DNA from: Arthrobacter yangruifuii
GTDB taxonomy: Bacteria > Actinomycetota > Actinomycetes > Actinomycetales > Micrococcaceae
Length of the DNA: 64,000 nucleotides
Reading direction: 5' to 3'
NCBI RefSeq assembly: GCF_009192775.1
Contig: NZ_VTFX01000007.1
Span: forward strand, 1-64,000
The position numbers and the translations under genes were made by a program. The notes under the pieces were generated by a model that had not been told where the DNA came from, searched no databases, and saw only the letters and a list, made by a program, of their open reading frames with translations. Each line of letters starts with the position of its first letter. Position 1 is the stretch's first letter. Below are positions 54,497 through 63,197 of the stretch, one piece after another.

Positions 54497-55561
54497 CTAG
54501 ATGCGCGTGCCCGGCGTGCCGTCCTCGGGACGGGTGGTGCCGTCCACCGGACCGGTGCTGCCGGTGCCCTCAGCGGGCTTGTCGAAGAAGCCGCGGGCTT
54601 CCTCGTCGGCTGCGGGGGCCGTGCTGCCGGCGCCGGCGGCCGGCTTGGTAAGGGTGTGCTTCGCGGGAGTGTGCTTGGCGGGTGCCTGGTCGGCGGCCGT
54701 GGCGTCACCGGTGGCGCCCGCGTCCGTCTCCAGTGCGGGGGCTTCGTCATTGCGGTGGGCATCGATGGTCATGTCGACGCTGCGGAAGATCAGGCCGGCA
54801 ATCACGGCACCGAGCACGGGTGCAACCCAGAAGAGCCAGAGCTGTTCCAGGGCCCAGCCTTCGGAGAAGACGGCGACGGCGGTGGAACGGGCCGGGTTGA
54901 TGCCGCCGTTGGTGACGGGGATAAGCACGGTCAGCAGGACTGCGTAGGTCACGCCGACGGCGAAGGCGCCCTTGGCCGCGGCGGGCCGGCGGGATTCTGC
55001 GGTTGCCCGGCGGGACGCTGCGCCGAGGAAGACGGCGGTGAGCAGGGCACCGGCGATGACCTCAATCAGCAGCGCGCTGGCAAGCGGGAAGAGGTTAGTC
55101 GAGTGCTCGTCGTAACCGTTGGCCGTCGCGCTCAGGAACTCCCGGGTCTGCTCGCCGATCTGCTCATGGCCTGCGATGACCACCCAGAGCATGGCGACGC
55201 CGAGGACGGCGCCCACCAGCTGGGCCAGGATGTACGGCAGGACAAACTTCCAGGCCGTGCGTCCGGCAACTGCGCTGCCAAGCGTGATGGCAGGGTTGAA
55301 ATGGCCGCCCGAAATGTAGCCGAACGCCACCATGGCACCGGCAAGGGCCAGGCCGAAGGCCAGCGGCGAGGTGATACCGCCGCCGCTGCTGCTGCCGAAG
55401 ATGGCGATTCCGACGCCGACGAAGAGCAGAAGGAAGGATCCGATAGCCTCGGCTACCGCCCGTCCGAGGAACCCGAAGGTGTAGCCACCGTTCACGGGCG
55501 TCCGGTCGCGGACGGGCGCTGCGGCCCGGGCTCCGTGCAGTGCTGAGGACTCAGATGACAT
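54497..55561 (-). CDS. Aquaporin-family channel with long C-terminal tail
   Basis: An MIP channel of 354 residues from MSSESSALHG. Six TM helices (about 25-270) and both pore motifs: GGHFNPAITLG (first NPA) and GGINPARSTA (second NPA). Residues around the second NPA suggest a water-selective aquaporin more than a glycerol facilitator, but the selectivity filter cannot be settled by eye. The C-terminal 85 residues are hydrophilic, with APAKHTPAKHTLTKP and Gly/Thr/Pro-rich stretches, far longer than in typical bacterial AqpZ. Such a tail may tether or gate the channel (inference). Confidence 0.9.
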   Translation of the reverse strand: MSSESSALHGARAAAPVRDRTPVNGGYTFGFLGRAVAEAIGSFLLLFVGVGIAIFGSSSGGGITSPLAFGLALAGAMVAFGYISGGHFNPAITLGSAVAGRTAWKFVLPYILAQLVGAVLGVAMLWVVIAGHEQIGEQTREFLSATANGYDEHSTNLFPLASALLIEVIAGALLTAVFLGAASRRATAESRRPAAAKGAFAVGVTYAVLLTVLIPVTNGGINPARSTAVAVFSEGWALEQLWLFWVAPVLGAVIAGLIFRSVDMTIDAHRNDEAPALETDAGATGDATAADQAPAKHTPAKHTLTKPAAGAGSTAPAADEEARGFFDKPAEGTGSTGPVDGTTRPEDGTPGTRI

Positions 55562-55841
55562 AAAAGAGGAATTCCTAACATGGGGTTGGCGGCGCTGGAT
55601 TCGCGGCCGCGGGTACTTGCAAGCGGTGCTGCGACACAGGCCGTTCCGGTACGTGCCGGTGGCCGGAAGATGCACTAACTCACTTCAAACTACCCCAGCC
55701 TGTCAGCGCAGCCTGTTAACTTCCTGAATTTGCCCTGTTTACCGGTGGATTGCTGTCCGGACACCCCCTTCCCGCACGTGCGCCCTGACCCAGGCAGCCG
55801 ACTCTCAGCTCTCGACACCTGGCACCCGGCCCCCGGCACCC

Positions 55842-55897
55842 GCACCCAGCACCCAGCACCCAGCACCCAGCACCCAGCACCCAGCACCCAGCACCCG
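55842..55897. repeat. Heptamer tandem repeat (GCACCCA)7-8
   Basis: Seven perfect GCACCCA units (55842-55890) and an eighth ending in G. The flanking sequence 55820-55841 holds degenerate CACCCGGC copies. It lies in the 780-base non-coding stretch 55562-56343 between the aquaporin and ADP-ribosylglycohydrolase-like genes. It is in no gene I can support. Confidence 0.9.
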
Positions 55898-55941
55898 AAG
55901 CTACCCGGCCGCAGCAGCCCGCGGACCCACATCCACCTCAC

Positions 55942-56074
55942 CAGTTCCCACCAAGTGGTGCTCCTGTGACCTGTGGGACCACAGGAAGGAACATCTACCC
56001 CACAAGCTGGGAATGCCCACGCCCGCATCGCGCAGTTCCCACCAAGTGGTGCTCCTGTGACCTGTGGGACCACA
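55942..56074. repeat. Duplicated 42-bp intergenic element
   Basis: A 42-base sequence starting CAGTTCCCACCAAGTGGTG occurs identically at 55942-55983 and 56033-56074 (period 91). About 35 further bases after each copy are similar but diverged (AACATCTACCCCA / GACATCTGCCCCA, and CTGGGAA in both). Each copy contains two short hairpins, CACCA-AG-TGGTG and TGTGG-GA-CCACA. The layout recalls REP/BIME-type elements. The rest of 55562-56343 (a Pro-codon-like CCC-rich stretch) shows no gene. Confidence 0.85.
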
Positions 56075-56343
56075 CGAGGCGACATCTGCCCCAAAGACTG
56101 GGAAGTCCGGCCGCGATCTCGAACTGAAAGGGTGTTGCCCGGGACAGGTTGTTGACCCGGCCCGGCCCCCCCAGCCCAACCGCCCGGCCCGCCCGGCCAA
56201 GGGTATTGCCCTGCCCCCTTGCGGCCCGTGCCCGGGTGTCCAACAGCGCTGGCAGCCCCGGCGCCCAGCACCCCACCAGCCCAACCGCCCGGCTGCCCGG
56301 CAGCCGGACCGGACGTTCCGAACCCACCGCCTATGCTGGAACA

Positions 56344-57453
56344 GTGATCCCCGAACCCGTTTCCTCTCCCGATTTCCTTTCCTCCGCAGCCCTGTCGGCC
56401 AAGATCCGAGGCTGCCTCCTCGGCGGCGCACTGGGTGATGCTGCTTCCGGGACCGGTGCGTCGTCCGGCACGTCGATTTCCGCCCACACCCAGCTGGCCC
56501 TCTATTCGCTGGACGGGCTGCTCGAGGCCATCGAGTGGGCGAACGAAGGAGTGGGAGCGGACGAGACGGCATGCGTCTGGCTGGCCTATCTGCGCTGGAT
56601 GCGCGGACGGGGGCTGCAGCTTCCCGCGGCCGGTCCGTCGCCGCTGCCGAGGCCCATCGATTCCGAGCCCCTGCTGCAGCCGGAGGGAACCGGCGACGCC
56701 GGGGCCGTGGATCCCGACGTCCTCTCGGCCCTTGCCACGGGGGAAATGGGCACGCGGCAGCGCCCGCTCAACACCGGCGCCGACACTCCTGCCGCCCTGG
56801 TGCGCTCGGCTCCGTTCGGACTGCTCCCCTACGTGGAGACTGAAACGGTTTACAAGCTGGCGCTCGACGCCGCCTCTCTGACGCACGGACATCCTGCGGC
56901 ACGGCACTGCGCTGCAGTCTTCGCCTCCACGGTCCACGGCCTGCTCGCTCCCGGGGCAACGCTTCGGACCGCCGCAGGGGAAGCACTGGACCGCGCGCGG
57001 GAAAACGCGGCACCCGACTTCACCGACCGGCTGCAGGCGGCACTGGCCGACGACGCCGCGGGCACCGCCGATCGCCCCTCCCGCGCGTCCGGGACGGCTA
57101 CGGCACCGGCCGACGACGACGCCGCCGTCATCCCGGATCGGATGCCCACCGCTGAGGAAGCGCTAACCATTGGCCTGCGCGCAGCCCTTGCCGTGGAAGA
57201 CACGGCTCTGGAAGTCGCCGCCAGGAAACAGCCAGCAAGCGCCGACGACGACGCAGCGGACCTCGCCGCCGCAACGGCTGCCGCCATCCGCATCGCTGCA
57301 GCCGCCGGCGGCGCCCCGGCCGCCGTCGTCACGGGAAGCCTCCTGGGGACCCGGTTTGCAGCCCTCCCCGACGCCGATCTCGAGGCCCTGCGCGAACGCA
57401 CCATGATTGAGAAACTCGCTGCGGGGTTCATCGCCGCGACGATCGCCCCCTAA
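56344..57453 (+). CDS. ADP-ribosylglycohydrolase-like protein lacking the metal motif
   Basis: A 369-residue all-helical protein of the ADP-ribosyl-glycohydrolase (ARH/DraG) fold. The start motif KIRGCLLGGALGDAASG and the DGLLEAIEWANEGVGADETACVWLAYLRWM region place it in the family. The usual metal-binding Thr-Asp-Asp-Thr is replaced by Ser-Ala-His-Thr (in SISAHTQLALYS), and the C-terminal Asp-Thr-Asp is missing, with Ala-rich sequence in its place (DLAAATAAAIRIAAAAGG). It is probably not an active hydrolase, but may still bind ADP-ribose. An Ala/Asp-rich insert spans about 225-290. Start GTG 56344, 6 bases after TATGCT. Confidence 0.8.
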   Translation: MIPEPVSSPDFLSSAALSAKIRGCLLGGALGDAASGTGASSGTSISAHTQLALYSLDGLLEAIEWANEGVGADETACVWLAYLRWMRGRGLQLPAAGPSPLPRPIDSEPLLQPEGTGDAGAVDPDVLSALATGEMGTRQRPLNTGADTPAALVRSAPFGLLPYVETETVYKLALDAASLTHGHPAARHCAAVFASTVHGLLAPGATLRTAAGEALDRARENAAPDFTDRLQAALADDAAGTADRPSRASGTATAPADDDAAVIPDRMPTAEEALTIGLRAALAVEDTALEVAARKQPASADDDAADLAAATAAAIRIAAAAGGAPAAVVTGSLLGTRFAALPDADLEALRERTMIEKLAAGFIAATIAP

Positions 57454-57468
57454 CCCCGGGGTACCTGC

Positions 57469-58485
57469 CTACTGCGAGGCCTTCGGCCAGATCCCGCCCA
57501 GTGTCTGGAGGAACTCTGCTTCCGACAACACCTCAATGCGCTGGCCGCGCTCGTGCAGGTCCAGGACCCGCCGTGCCTTGCCGGTCAGGCGTCCGCTGCG
57601 CAGGTCCCCGGGCTCGAACCCGTCCCCCACCACCAGGACGCTGGTGGCACGCGTGACGTTGCTGGCCGTGCGTGCCCCGACTTCGGCGGCACGGTCCTTG
57701 GCGGACTGCCTGGACATGCCCAGGTCGCCGGTGAAAACAACCGTTTGGCCGAACAGGGGATGCGCCGGGTCCGCCAGCGGATTCGGCGGCGGGTTGTCTC
57801 CCTCGGACGGCCAGCCCTGCCAGCCCGTACCGGCTGCCGCCGCTGTGCCCGTTCCCCGGGCCAGGGCGTCCCGCGTGGCTTTGGAGAGCGGGTGCTGCCC
57901 CGGAACATAGGCCGGCAGGCGGGACGGCGGCCGTCCGTCACGGAGGAAGAACTCCGGCATGGTCTGTGCGCCGCTGCGGCGGGCAATGTCGATCATGATT
58001 CCGGCGCAGGCGCGGGCGTCCTCGGTGGCGTCGTGGTGGTTCAGCAGCGGCACTCCGGCCGCTTCCGCCGCAAAGGGCAGCGAATGTGAGGGCAGCTGGT
58101 AGGTGCGCCGGGAGTGGACCACGGTGCAGGTGTAGTCGTAGGCCGGTCCGGCCAGCTCGGAGACCTCCAGCGCGGAGCGGATCACCCCCATGTCAAAGGC
58201 TGCATTGTGCGCCACCAGGAGGTCCTCGCCGATGAAGGCACCGATCTCGGGGAAGAGCTCCCCGAACCGCGGCGCCCCGGCCACCATGTCTGGTTCGATG
58301 CCGTGGATCCGCACGTTGCGCGGGTCGAAGAAGTCATGCCCCTCCGGCGGACGCATCAGCCAGGACGCCTCTTCAACAACCTGTCCTCCGCGGACCCGGA
58401 CCAGGCCCACGGAGCAGGGGGAACCGCGGAAGCCGTTGGCCGTTTCAAAATCTATTGCGGTAAAGCTCAGTCCTGCCTCAGGCAT
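57469..58485 (-). CDS. DnaQ-like exonuclease with BRCT domain
   Basis: A 338-residue protein (start MPEAGLSF) with a DEDDh 3'-5' exonuclease domain: FTAIDFETANG (Asp-x-Glu), LLVAHNAAFDMGVI, and HHDATEDARACAGI (His and Asp). A Pro/Gly-rich linker leads to a C-terminal BRCT domain (about 255-335: HPLFGQTVVFTGDLGMSRQ, ASNVTRATSVLVVGD). This actinobacterial architecture is often annotated as a polymerase III epsilon-like protein, but it lacks the epsilon C-terminal alpha-binding tail and is more likely a repair nuclease. It overlaps the DedA gene by 8 bases on the same strand. Confidence 0.92.
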   Translation of the reverse strand: MPEAGLSFTAIDFETANGFRGSPCSVGLVRVRGGQVVEEASWLMRPPEGHDFFDPRNVRIHGIEPDMVAGAPRFGELFPEIGAFIGEDLLVAHNAAFDMGVIRSALEVSELAGPAYDYTCTVVHSRRTYQLPSHSLPFAAEAAGVPLLNHHDATEDARACAGIMIDIARRSGAQTMPEFFLRDGRPPSRLPAYVPGQHPLSKATRDALARGTGTAAAAGTGWQGWPSEGDNPPPNPLADPAHPLFGQTVVFTGDLGMSRQSAKDRAAEVGARTASNVTRATSVLVVGDGFEPGDLRSGRLTGKARRVLDLHERGQRIEVLSEAEFLQTLGGIWPKASQ

Positions 58486-59182
58486 TGTCGAGCGCCGCAC
58501 GCTTCCGCCGGGCACTGCGGACCTTGGACGTCACGAACCAGACAGCCGCGACAACCACCGCCACGATGACAATCTTCTGGAAGACACCGGCGTACTCCTC
58601 CACGATGTGCCAGCTCTCCCCCAGGTAATAGCCAGCCACGATGAAGATCGTGTTCCAGATCAGGCTGCCCGCCGTGGTCAGCGCGGTGAACGTCCAAAGC
58701 GACATCCGCTCGATACCGGCGGGGATGGAAATCAGGCTGCGGAACAGCGGGATCATCCGGCCGAAGAACACCGCCTTGTTCCCGTGGCGCCCGAACCAGG
58801 CCTCCACCTTGTCCACGTCTTCCAGGTCCACCAGCGGCACCTTGGCCACCAGCCTGCGCGTCCGGTCCCGTCCCAGCCACGCACCGAGACCGTAGAGGGC
58901 CAGGGCGCCGACGACGGAGCCCAGAGTGGTCCAGAAGAGCGCGGCGGCGATCGAGAAGTTCCCCTGGCTGGCGGTGAACCCGGCCAGCGGCAGAATGATT
59001 TCGCTCGGCAGCGGCGGGAACAGGTTTTCCAGCGCGATGGCCAATCCCGCGCCGGGGGCACCGATGGTTTCCATCATGCCGACCGCCCAGTCCGCCACAC
59101 CCCCAAGGGCGGAGGGCTCGTCTGAGGCAGGGCCTTCGACGGCAACGGAGGTGGCTGGGGTCAACGCAGGTGTAATAGTCAT
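58478..59182 (-). CDS. DedA-family membrane protein
   Basis: A 234-residue polytopic membrane protein; DedA/SNARE-associated proteins are undecaprenyl-phosphate or phospholipid flippase-like transporters. Family segments: ENLFPPLPSEIILPLAGF (re-entrant Pro/Glu motif), FGRHGNKAVFFGRMIPLFRSLISIPAGIERMS (the conserved Arg-containing motif) and TTAGSLIWNTIFIVAGYYLG. About four TM helices and two re-entrant helices. Its 3' end overlaps the exonuclease gene by 8 bases. Confidence 0.93.
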   Translation of the reverse strand: MTITPALTPATSVAVEGPASDEPSALGGVADWAVGMMETIGAPGAGLAIALENLFPPLPSEIILPLAGFTASQGNFSIAAALFWTTLGSVVGALALYGLGAWLGRDRTRRLVAKVPLVDLEDVDKVEAWFGRHGNKAVFFGRMIPLFRSLISIPAGIERMSLWTFTALTTAGSLIWNTIFIVAGYYLGESWHIVEEYAGVFQKIVIVAVVVAAVWFVTSKVRSARRKRAALDNA

Positions 59183-59277
59183 CTCGCGCTCAATTCTGCC
59201 CCAGGGCCACGGACAGGGAAGAATCCGCGAACCGTCCCCCGGCGTGTTTGGGACACATCACACATCCCGGCTCCGGG

Positions 59278-59922
59278 TCAGGAAACGCCCGGAGTCCCGT
59301 CCGCCAGGGCGGCAACCAGGGCAGGCAGCAGCGCACGGAAGGCCTGTCCGCGGTGGCTGATTGCGTTCTTTTCCCCGCTGCTGAGTTCCGCACAGCTGGC
59401 CGTCAGTCCGGACGGCTGCAGGATGGGATCGTAGCCGAAGCCTCCCGTCCCCCGCGGCGCCGGGAGCAGAGTCCCCCGCAGTTCGCCGCGTTCCACCGTT
59501 TCGCCGCCGTCCGGCAGCGCCAGGGCAGCCGCGCAGACGAAGGCAGCCCCGCGGTGCCCGGCCGGAATATCTGCCAGCTGGGCGAGGAGCAGGTCCAGGT
59601 TCGCGGCGTCGTCACCGTGCCTGCCGGACCAGCGCGCCGAGAAAATGCCCGGCGCTCCGCCCAGCACGTCCACGGCCAGTCCGGAGTCATCGGCCACGGC
59701 GGGCAGGCCGGTGGCGGCCGCCACCGCGTGCGCCTTGAGCAGGGCGTTCTCTTCAAAGGTCACGCCGGTTTCGGCGACGTCGGGAGCCCCGGCCGCCGCG
59801 GCGTCGATCACCTGCGTGTCGACGTCGAGTCCGGGCACCTGCCCGCGCAGCAGTTCGCGCAGCTCACGCAGCTTGCCCGGGTTACGGGTGGCCAGGACCA
59901 GGCGGGCGGAAGGCTGCGGCAT
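59278..59922 (-). CDS. rdgB: Non-canonical purine NTP pyrophosphatase
   Basis: The RdgB/HAM1 enzyme removing dITP, XTP and dHAPTP from the nucleotide pool. 214 residues with LVLATRNPGKLRELREL (N-terminal substrate loop), ADDSGLAVDVLGGAPGIFSARWSG (metal and substrate binding), FGYDPILQPSGLTASCAELS and KNAISHRGQAFRAL. Normal length. It overlaps the rph stop by 1 base in the standard rph-rdgB pair. Confidence 0.96.
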   Translation of the reverse strand: MPQPSARLVLATRNPGKLRELRELLRGQVPGLDVDTQVIDAAAAGAPDVAETGVTFEENALLKAHAVAAATGLPAVADDSGLAVDVLGGAPGIFSARWSGRHGDDAANLDLLLAQLADIPAGHRGAAFVCAAALALPDGGETVERGELRGTLLPAPRGTGGFGYDPILQPSGLTASCAELSSGEKNAISHRGQAFRALLPALVAALADGTPGVS

Positions 59923-60695
59923 TAGGCCAGACCCAGGGTGCGGCGCTGGATGACTGCCAGTTCCGCCGTACCGGCCAGGGCAAGGTCCAGCAGGGCGTCG
60001 AGCTCAGCGCGGTCGAACGGGGCGCCTTCGGCCGTGCCCTGCACCTCGACGAACTTGCCCGAGCCGGTGACTACGACGTTCATGTCGGTTTCGGCCCGGA
60101 CGTCCTCGACGTACGGCAGGTCCAGCATCGGCACACCGTCAATAATGCCCACGCTGATGGCTGCCACGGTGTCCAGCAGCGGAGAGGCGTTTTTGGCAAT
60201 GAGCTTGTTGTCCTTGGCCCACGCCACGGCGTCGGCGAGCGCCACATAGGCGCCGGTGATCGCGGCGGTGCGGGTGCCGCCGTCGGCCTGCAGGACATCG
60301 CAGTCCAGGACAATGGTGTTCTCGCCCAGGGCCTTGGTGTCGATGATGGACCGCAGCGAACGGCCGATCAGCCGGGAGATCTCATGCGTGCGTCCGCCCA
60401 ACTTGCCCTTGACCGATTCGCGGTCATTCCGGGTGTTGGTGGCCCGCGGGAGCATGGCGTACTCAGCAGTGACCCAGCCCTTGCCTTCGCCCTTGAGCCA
60501 GCGCGGCACGCCGGGCGTCAGCGAGGCGGTGCACAGCACCCGGGTATTGCCGAACTCAATCAGCGCCGATCCTTCAGCCTGCTTCGACCAGCCCCGCGTA
60601 ATAGTGATGCTCCGCAGCTGGTCGGGGGTGCGGCCGTCGGAGCGGACGACGGTGGAGGGCGAGGTGGAAACAGGACTGTTTGCGGCGGTTGTCAT
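59922..60695 (-). CDS. rph: Ribonuclease PH
   Basis: A phosphorolytic 3'-5' exoribonuclease trimming tRNA 3' ends and degrading rRNA. The 257-residue protein includes [49 protein letters not shown] and the phosphate-binding [19 protein letters not shown]. Normal length; complete catalytic region. First gene of an rph-rdgB operon, divergent from the secreted hydrolase gene. Confidence 0.96.
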   Translation of the reverse strand: MTTAANSPVSTSPSTVVRSDGRTPDQLRSITITRGWSKQAEGSALIEFGNTRVLCTASLTPGVPRWLKGEGKGWVTAEYAMLPRATNTRNDRESVKGKLGGRTHEISRLIGRSLRSIIDTKALGENTIVLDCDVLQADGGTRTAAITGAYVALADAVAWAKDNKLIAKNASPLLDTVAAISVGIIDGVPMLDLPYVEDVRAETDMNVVVTGSGKFVEVQGTAEGAPFDRAELDALLDLALAGTAELAVIQRRTLGLA

Positions 60696-60873
60696 ACGCC
60701 CAGTCTATCGGCCGGCTGGTCCGGTCCGGCGGGATGCTCATTCCACCCTTCCCTGCCCGCTGCCGTGCCCCTAGGGTGGCGCCGTACCGTCGGACCCCCT
60801 CGAGGCCCTCCCGGATACGGGCGGGATGAAGGGCACGACCCGCTGCAATGAAGCAGAAAGGATCGGCACGCAC

Positions 60874-62340
60874 ATGCGCAGACTGACATTTTTGGGGGTG
60901 GCCGTTTCGCTGGCCCTGACAGCGGCCCCGGCAACGGCAACGGCCGCTGAACCATCGGCTGCGGAGCTCACGGGGACGCTCCCGAACGGAGCAACGTGGA
61001 CAGCGCAGGTACCGCAGGACTGGAACGGCACTCTGGTGCTCTACAGCCACGGCTTCAGACCCGGCCCGGATAATCCGGCAGAGGATACGGGCTTCGCATC
61101 CACAACCTCGGCGCTCACGGACCGGGGCTATGCGGTTGCGGCCTCGTCCTACGCAACCCCCGGCTGGGCCCTGGGAACAGCGGTCCAGGACCAGCTGGAT
61201 ACCCTGGCGGCTTTCTCGTCCGCGGCGTCAGAGCCGGACCGGACCATCGCCTTCGGCACCTCGATGGGCGGCCTGGTCAGCAGCCTCATTGCCGAAACCC
61301 CGGACAGCGGCGTGGACGGGGCGGTGAGCACCTGCGGACTGCTGGGCGGCGGGATCAACCTGAACAACTACCAGCTGGACGGCATTCATGCGCTGGCCGA
61401 GCTGCTGCTGCCGGGCGTGGAGCTGCAGCTGACCGGATTCCGCACCGGTGAGGAAGCCGGCGTCACCATCAACGCCCTGATGGGGGCGGTGCAGCAGGCA
61501 CAGACGACGCCGGAGGGCCGGGCCCGGCTGGCCTTGGCGGCGGCGCTCATGAACATCCCCACTTGGTTCAGCGGGGACTCGGAGCCGGACCGCAGGGATT
61601 ACGCCGCCCAGCAGGAGGCCCAGTACAACTGGCTGCTGCAGACGATCCCGTTTGTGGTCGGCTCGCGTTCCTCCATTGTCAACGCCGCCGACGGCGACAG
61701 CGGCTGGAATGAAGGGGTGGATTACCGCTCCCTGCTGCGGGACTCGGCGCAGCAGCAGCAGGTGAAGGCACTGTACCGCGGTGCCGGGCTGGACCTGCGG
61801 GAGGATCTGCAGACCATCACGTCCACTGCGGACATCACCCCGGATCCGGAGGCCCTGCAGTGGATGGAGCGCACCTCCACCCCGCACGGCGAGCTCCTGA
61901 TGCCGGTGCTGACCATGCATACGCTGGCCGACATCCTGGCGCCGGTCCAGTACATGGAGGAATACGAGGAGACCGTCCGGGAGGCCGGTGCCGGCACGCT
62001 ATTGCGCCAGTCCTACATCGAGCGGACCGGGCACTGCAGCTTCACCGACGCTGAGCGGGTGGCCGCTGTGCTGGCCATGGACCAGCGACTGGACACCGGA
62101 CGCTGGGGGAACGTGGCCGAGGCGGGGCAGCTGGACCGGGTCGCCGAGTCCCTCGGCCTGGGCGAAGCCGATTTCATCAGATACCGTCCCGCGGAATTCG
62201 TCAATGACCGCGAATACGCGGAGGATTCCGGCCACGGCCACGGGCACGGTGATGGTCACGGCCATGGGAAGGGACACGGCAAGGGCCACGGACATGGCGA
62301 CGGCCACGGGGACGGCCACGGACACGGGAGGGGCCGCTAG
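60874..62340 (+). CDS. Secreted alpha/beta hydrolase with His-rich tail
   Basis: A 488-residue exported protein. Signal peptide MRRLTFLGVAVSLALTAAPA ends near the ATATAAE cleavage region. The mature part is an alpha/beta hydrolase: LVLYSHGF (oxyanion loop), TIAFGTSMGGLVSSL (nucleophile Ser in GTSMG), and a late TGHCSF His, so the triad is plausible. The last 36 residues are a Gly-His repeat with Asp/Lys (11 His), strongly suggesting Ni2+/Zn2+/Cu2+ binding. Start chosen at MRRLT with GAAAGGA upstream, not the upstream ATG at 60826. It lies between rph and the MBL gene, splitting a conserved cluster, and overlaps the convergent MBL stop by 4 bases. Substrate unknown. Confidence 0.85.
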   Translation: MRRLTFLGVAVSLALTAAPATATAAEPSAAELTGTLPNGATWTAQVPQDWNGTLVLYSHGFRPGPDNPAEDTGFASTTSALTDRGYAVAASSYATPGWALGTAVQDQLDTLAAFSSAASEPDRTIAFGTSMGGLVSSLIAETPDSGVDGAVSTCGLLGGGINLNNYQLDGIHALAELLLPGVELQLTGFRTGEEAGVTINALMGAVQQAQTTPEGRARLALAAALMNIPTWFSGDSEPDRRDYAAQQEAQYNWLLQTIPFVVGSRSSIVNAADGDSGWNEGVDYRSLLRDSAQQQQVKALYRGAGLDLREDLQTITSTADITPDPEALQWMERTSTPHGELLMPVLTMHTLADILAPVQYMEEYEETVREAGAGTLLRQSYIERTGHCSFTDAERVAAVLAMDQRLDTGRWGNVAEAGQLDRVAESLGLGEADFIRYRPAEFVNDREYAEDSGHGHGHGDGHGHGKGHGKGHGHGDGHGDGHGHGRGR

Positions 62341-63197
62341 GGAGCCAATCCTGCCGGGCGGATGACCCCGGGCACGGCGAGCGGCGCCGTGAACGGGGTC
62401 CCGACGTCGTAGGAGACACCGGCGACGGCAACCGCCAGGTCCCCCGCGTAGGTTTCGCGGGCCTCGGAGACGCTGATGCTGGCGTCGTTCCAGACGGGCA
62501 GGTGCGTGAGCAGCAGCCGCCGGGCGTTTGCCGCCGTGGAGGCTTCTCCGGCGCGGCGGCCAGTCAGGTGCACTCCCTCGATCGCGTCGTCGCGGCCCTC
62601 ATGGAAGGCCGCTTCACAGAGGAAGATATCGGTGTCCCGGGCGGCGTCCTCCAGTCCGGGACAGGAATCGGTGTCCCCGGAATACGCCAAAGTGCGCAGC
62701 ACGGGTTCGCCGTCGGCGTCCACGGTGCGGGCTTCCACGCGAAGGGCGTATGCCTCTTCGGCCGGGTGCCGCACCGGATACGGCGTCACGGTGAACGGGC
62801 CGATCTCCACTGCGCTGCCGGCCGTCCAGTCGGAAAATTCGAAATCCTCGTGCATGCCCGGGTCCAGCTCCAGCCCGTAGGCGGTGGCCATCCGGTCCGC
62901 CGTAGCTGCGGGCCCCCAGACCTTGATCCGGTCCCGGTTCCAGCCCGCCGGGTCCCAGTGCACCGCCACGTGCAGCCCGCACAGGTCCATGCAGTGATCC
63001 GGGTGCAGGTGGGTGAGCAGGACGGCGTCGATGTCCCGCAGGTCCATGTAGCGCTGCAGGGCACCAAGGCTGCCGTTGCCCAGGTCCAGCAGGATCCGCC
63101 AGTCGCGGACGCCGTCGTTGGCGGTCACGAGGTAGCACGACGCCGGGGAGGCCGGGCCGGGGAAGGAGCCGCTGCAGCCCACAATGGTCAGTTTCAT
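62337..63197 (-). CDS. MBL-fold metallo-hydrolase (RNase Z-like)
   Basis: A 286-residue metallo-beta-lactamase-fold hydrolase. Zinc motif [16 protein letters not shown] (HxHxDH as HLHPDH, about 62-67). [18 protein letters not shown] at the N terminus and [28 protein letters not shown] with the bridging Asp match the RNase Z/ElaC-like or cyclic-nucleotide phosphodiesterase branch. In actinobacteria this gene sits between murI and rph. It lies 4 bases inside the murI stop and so is co-translated with murI. Confidence 0.93.
   Translation of the reverse strand: MKLTIVGCSGSFPGPASPASCYLVTANDGVRDWRILLDLGNGSLGALQRYMDLRDIDAVLLTHLHPDHCMDLCGLHVAVHWDPAGWNRDRIKVWGPAATADRMATAYGLELDPGMHEDFEFSDWTAGSAVEIGPFTVTPYPVRHPAEEAYALRVEARTVDADGEPVLRTLAYSGDTDSCPGLEDAARDTDIFLCEAAFHEGRDDAIEGVHLTGRRAGEASTAANARRLLLTHLPVWNDASISVSEARETYAGDLAVAVAGVSYDVGTPFTAPLAVPGVIRPAGLAP

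Noticed and set aside
55842-56074. CRISPR-like array
   Set aside because: The heptamers have no spacers, and two copies of a 42-bp element 91 bases apart do not make an array. No cas gene is present.
55690-56937. A 415-residue minus-strand frame across the repeat region
   Set aside because: It spans the heptamer array and the duplicated element and runs antisense into the ADP-ribosylglycohydrolase-like gene. Its Gly/Trp/Val/Cys repeats come from the DNA repeats.
62230-62337. Short tandem GGCCAC-type repeats as a separate DNA repeat
   Set aside because: They encode the Gly-His tail of the secreted hydrolase and need no other explanation.
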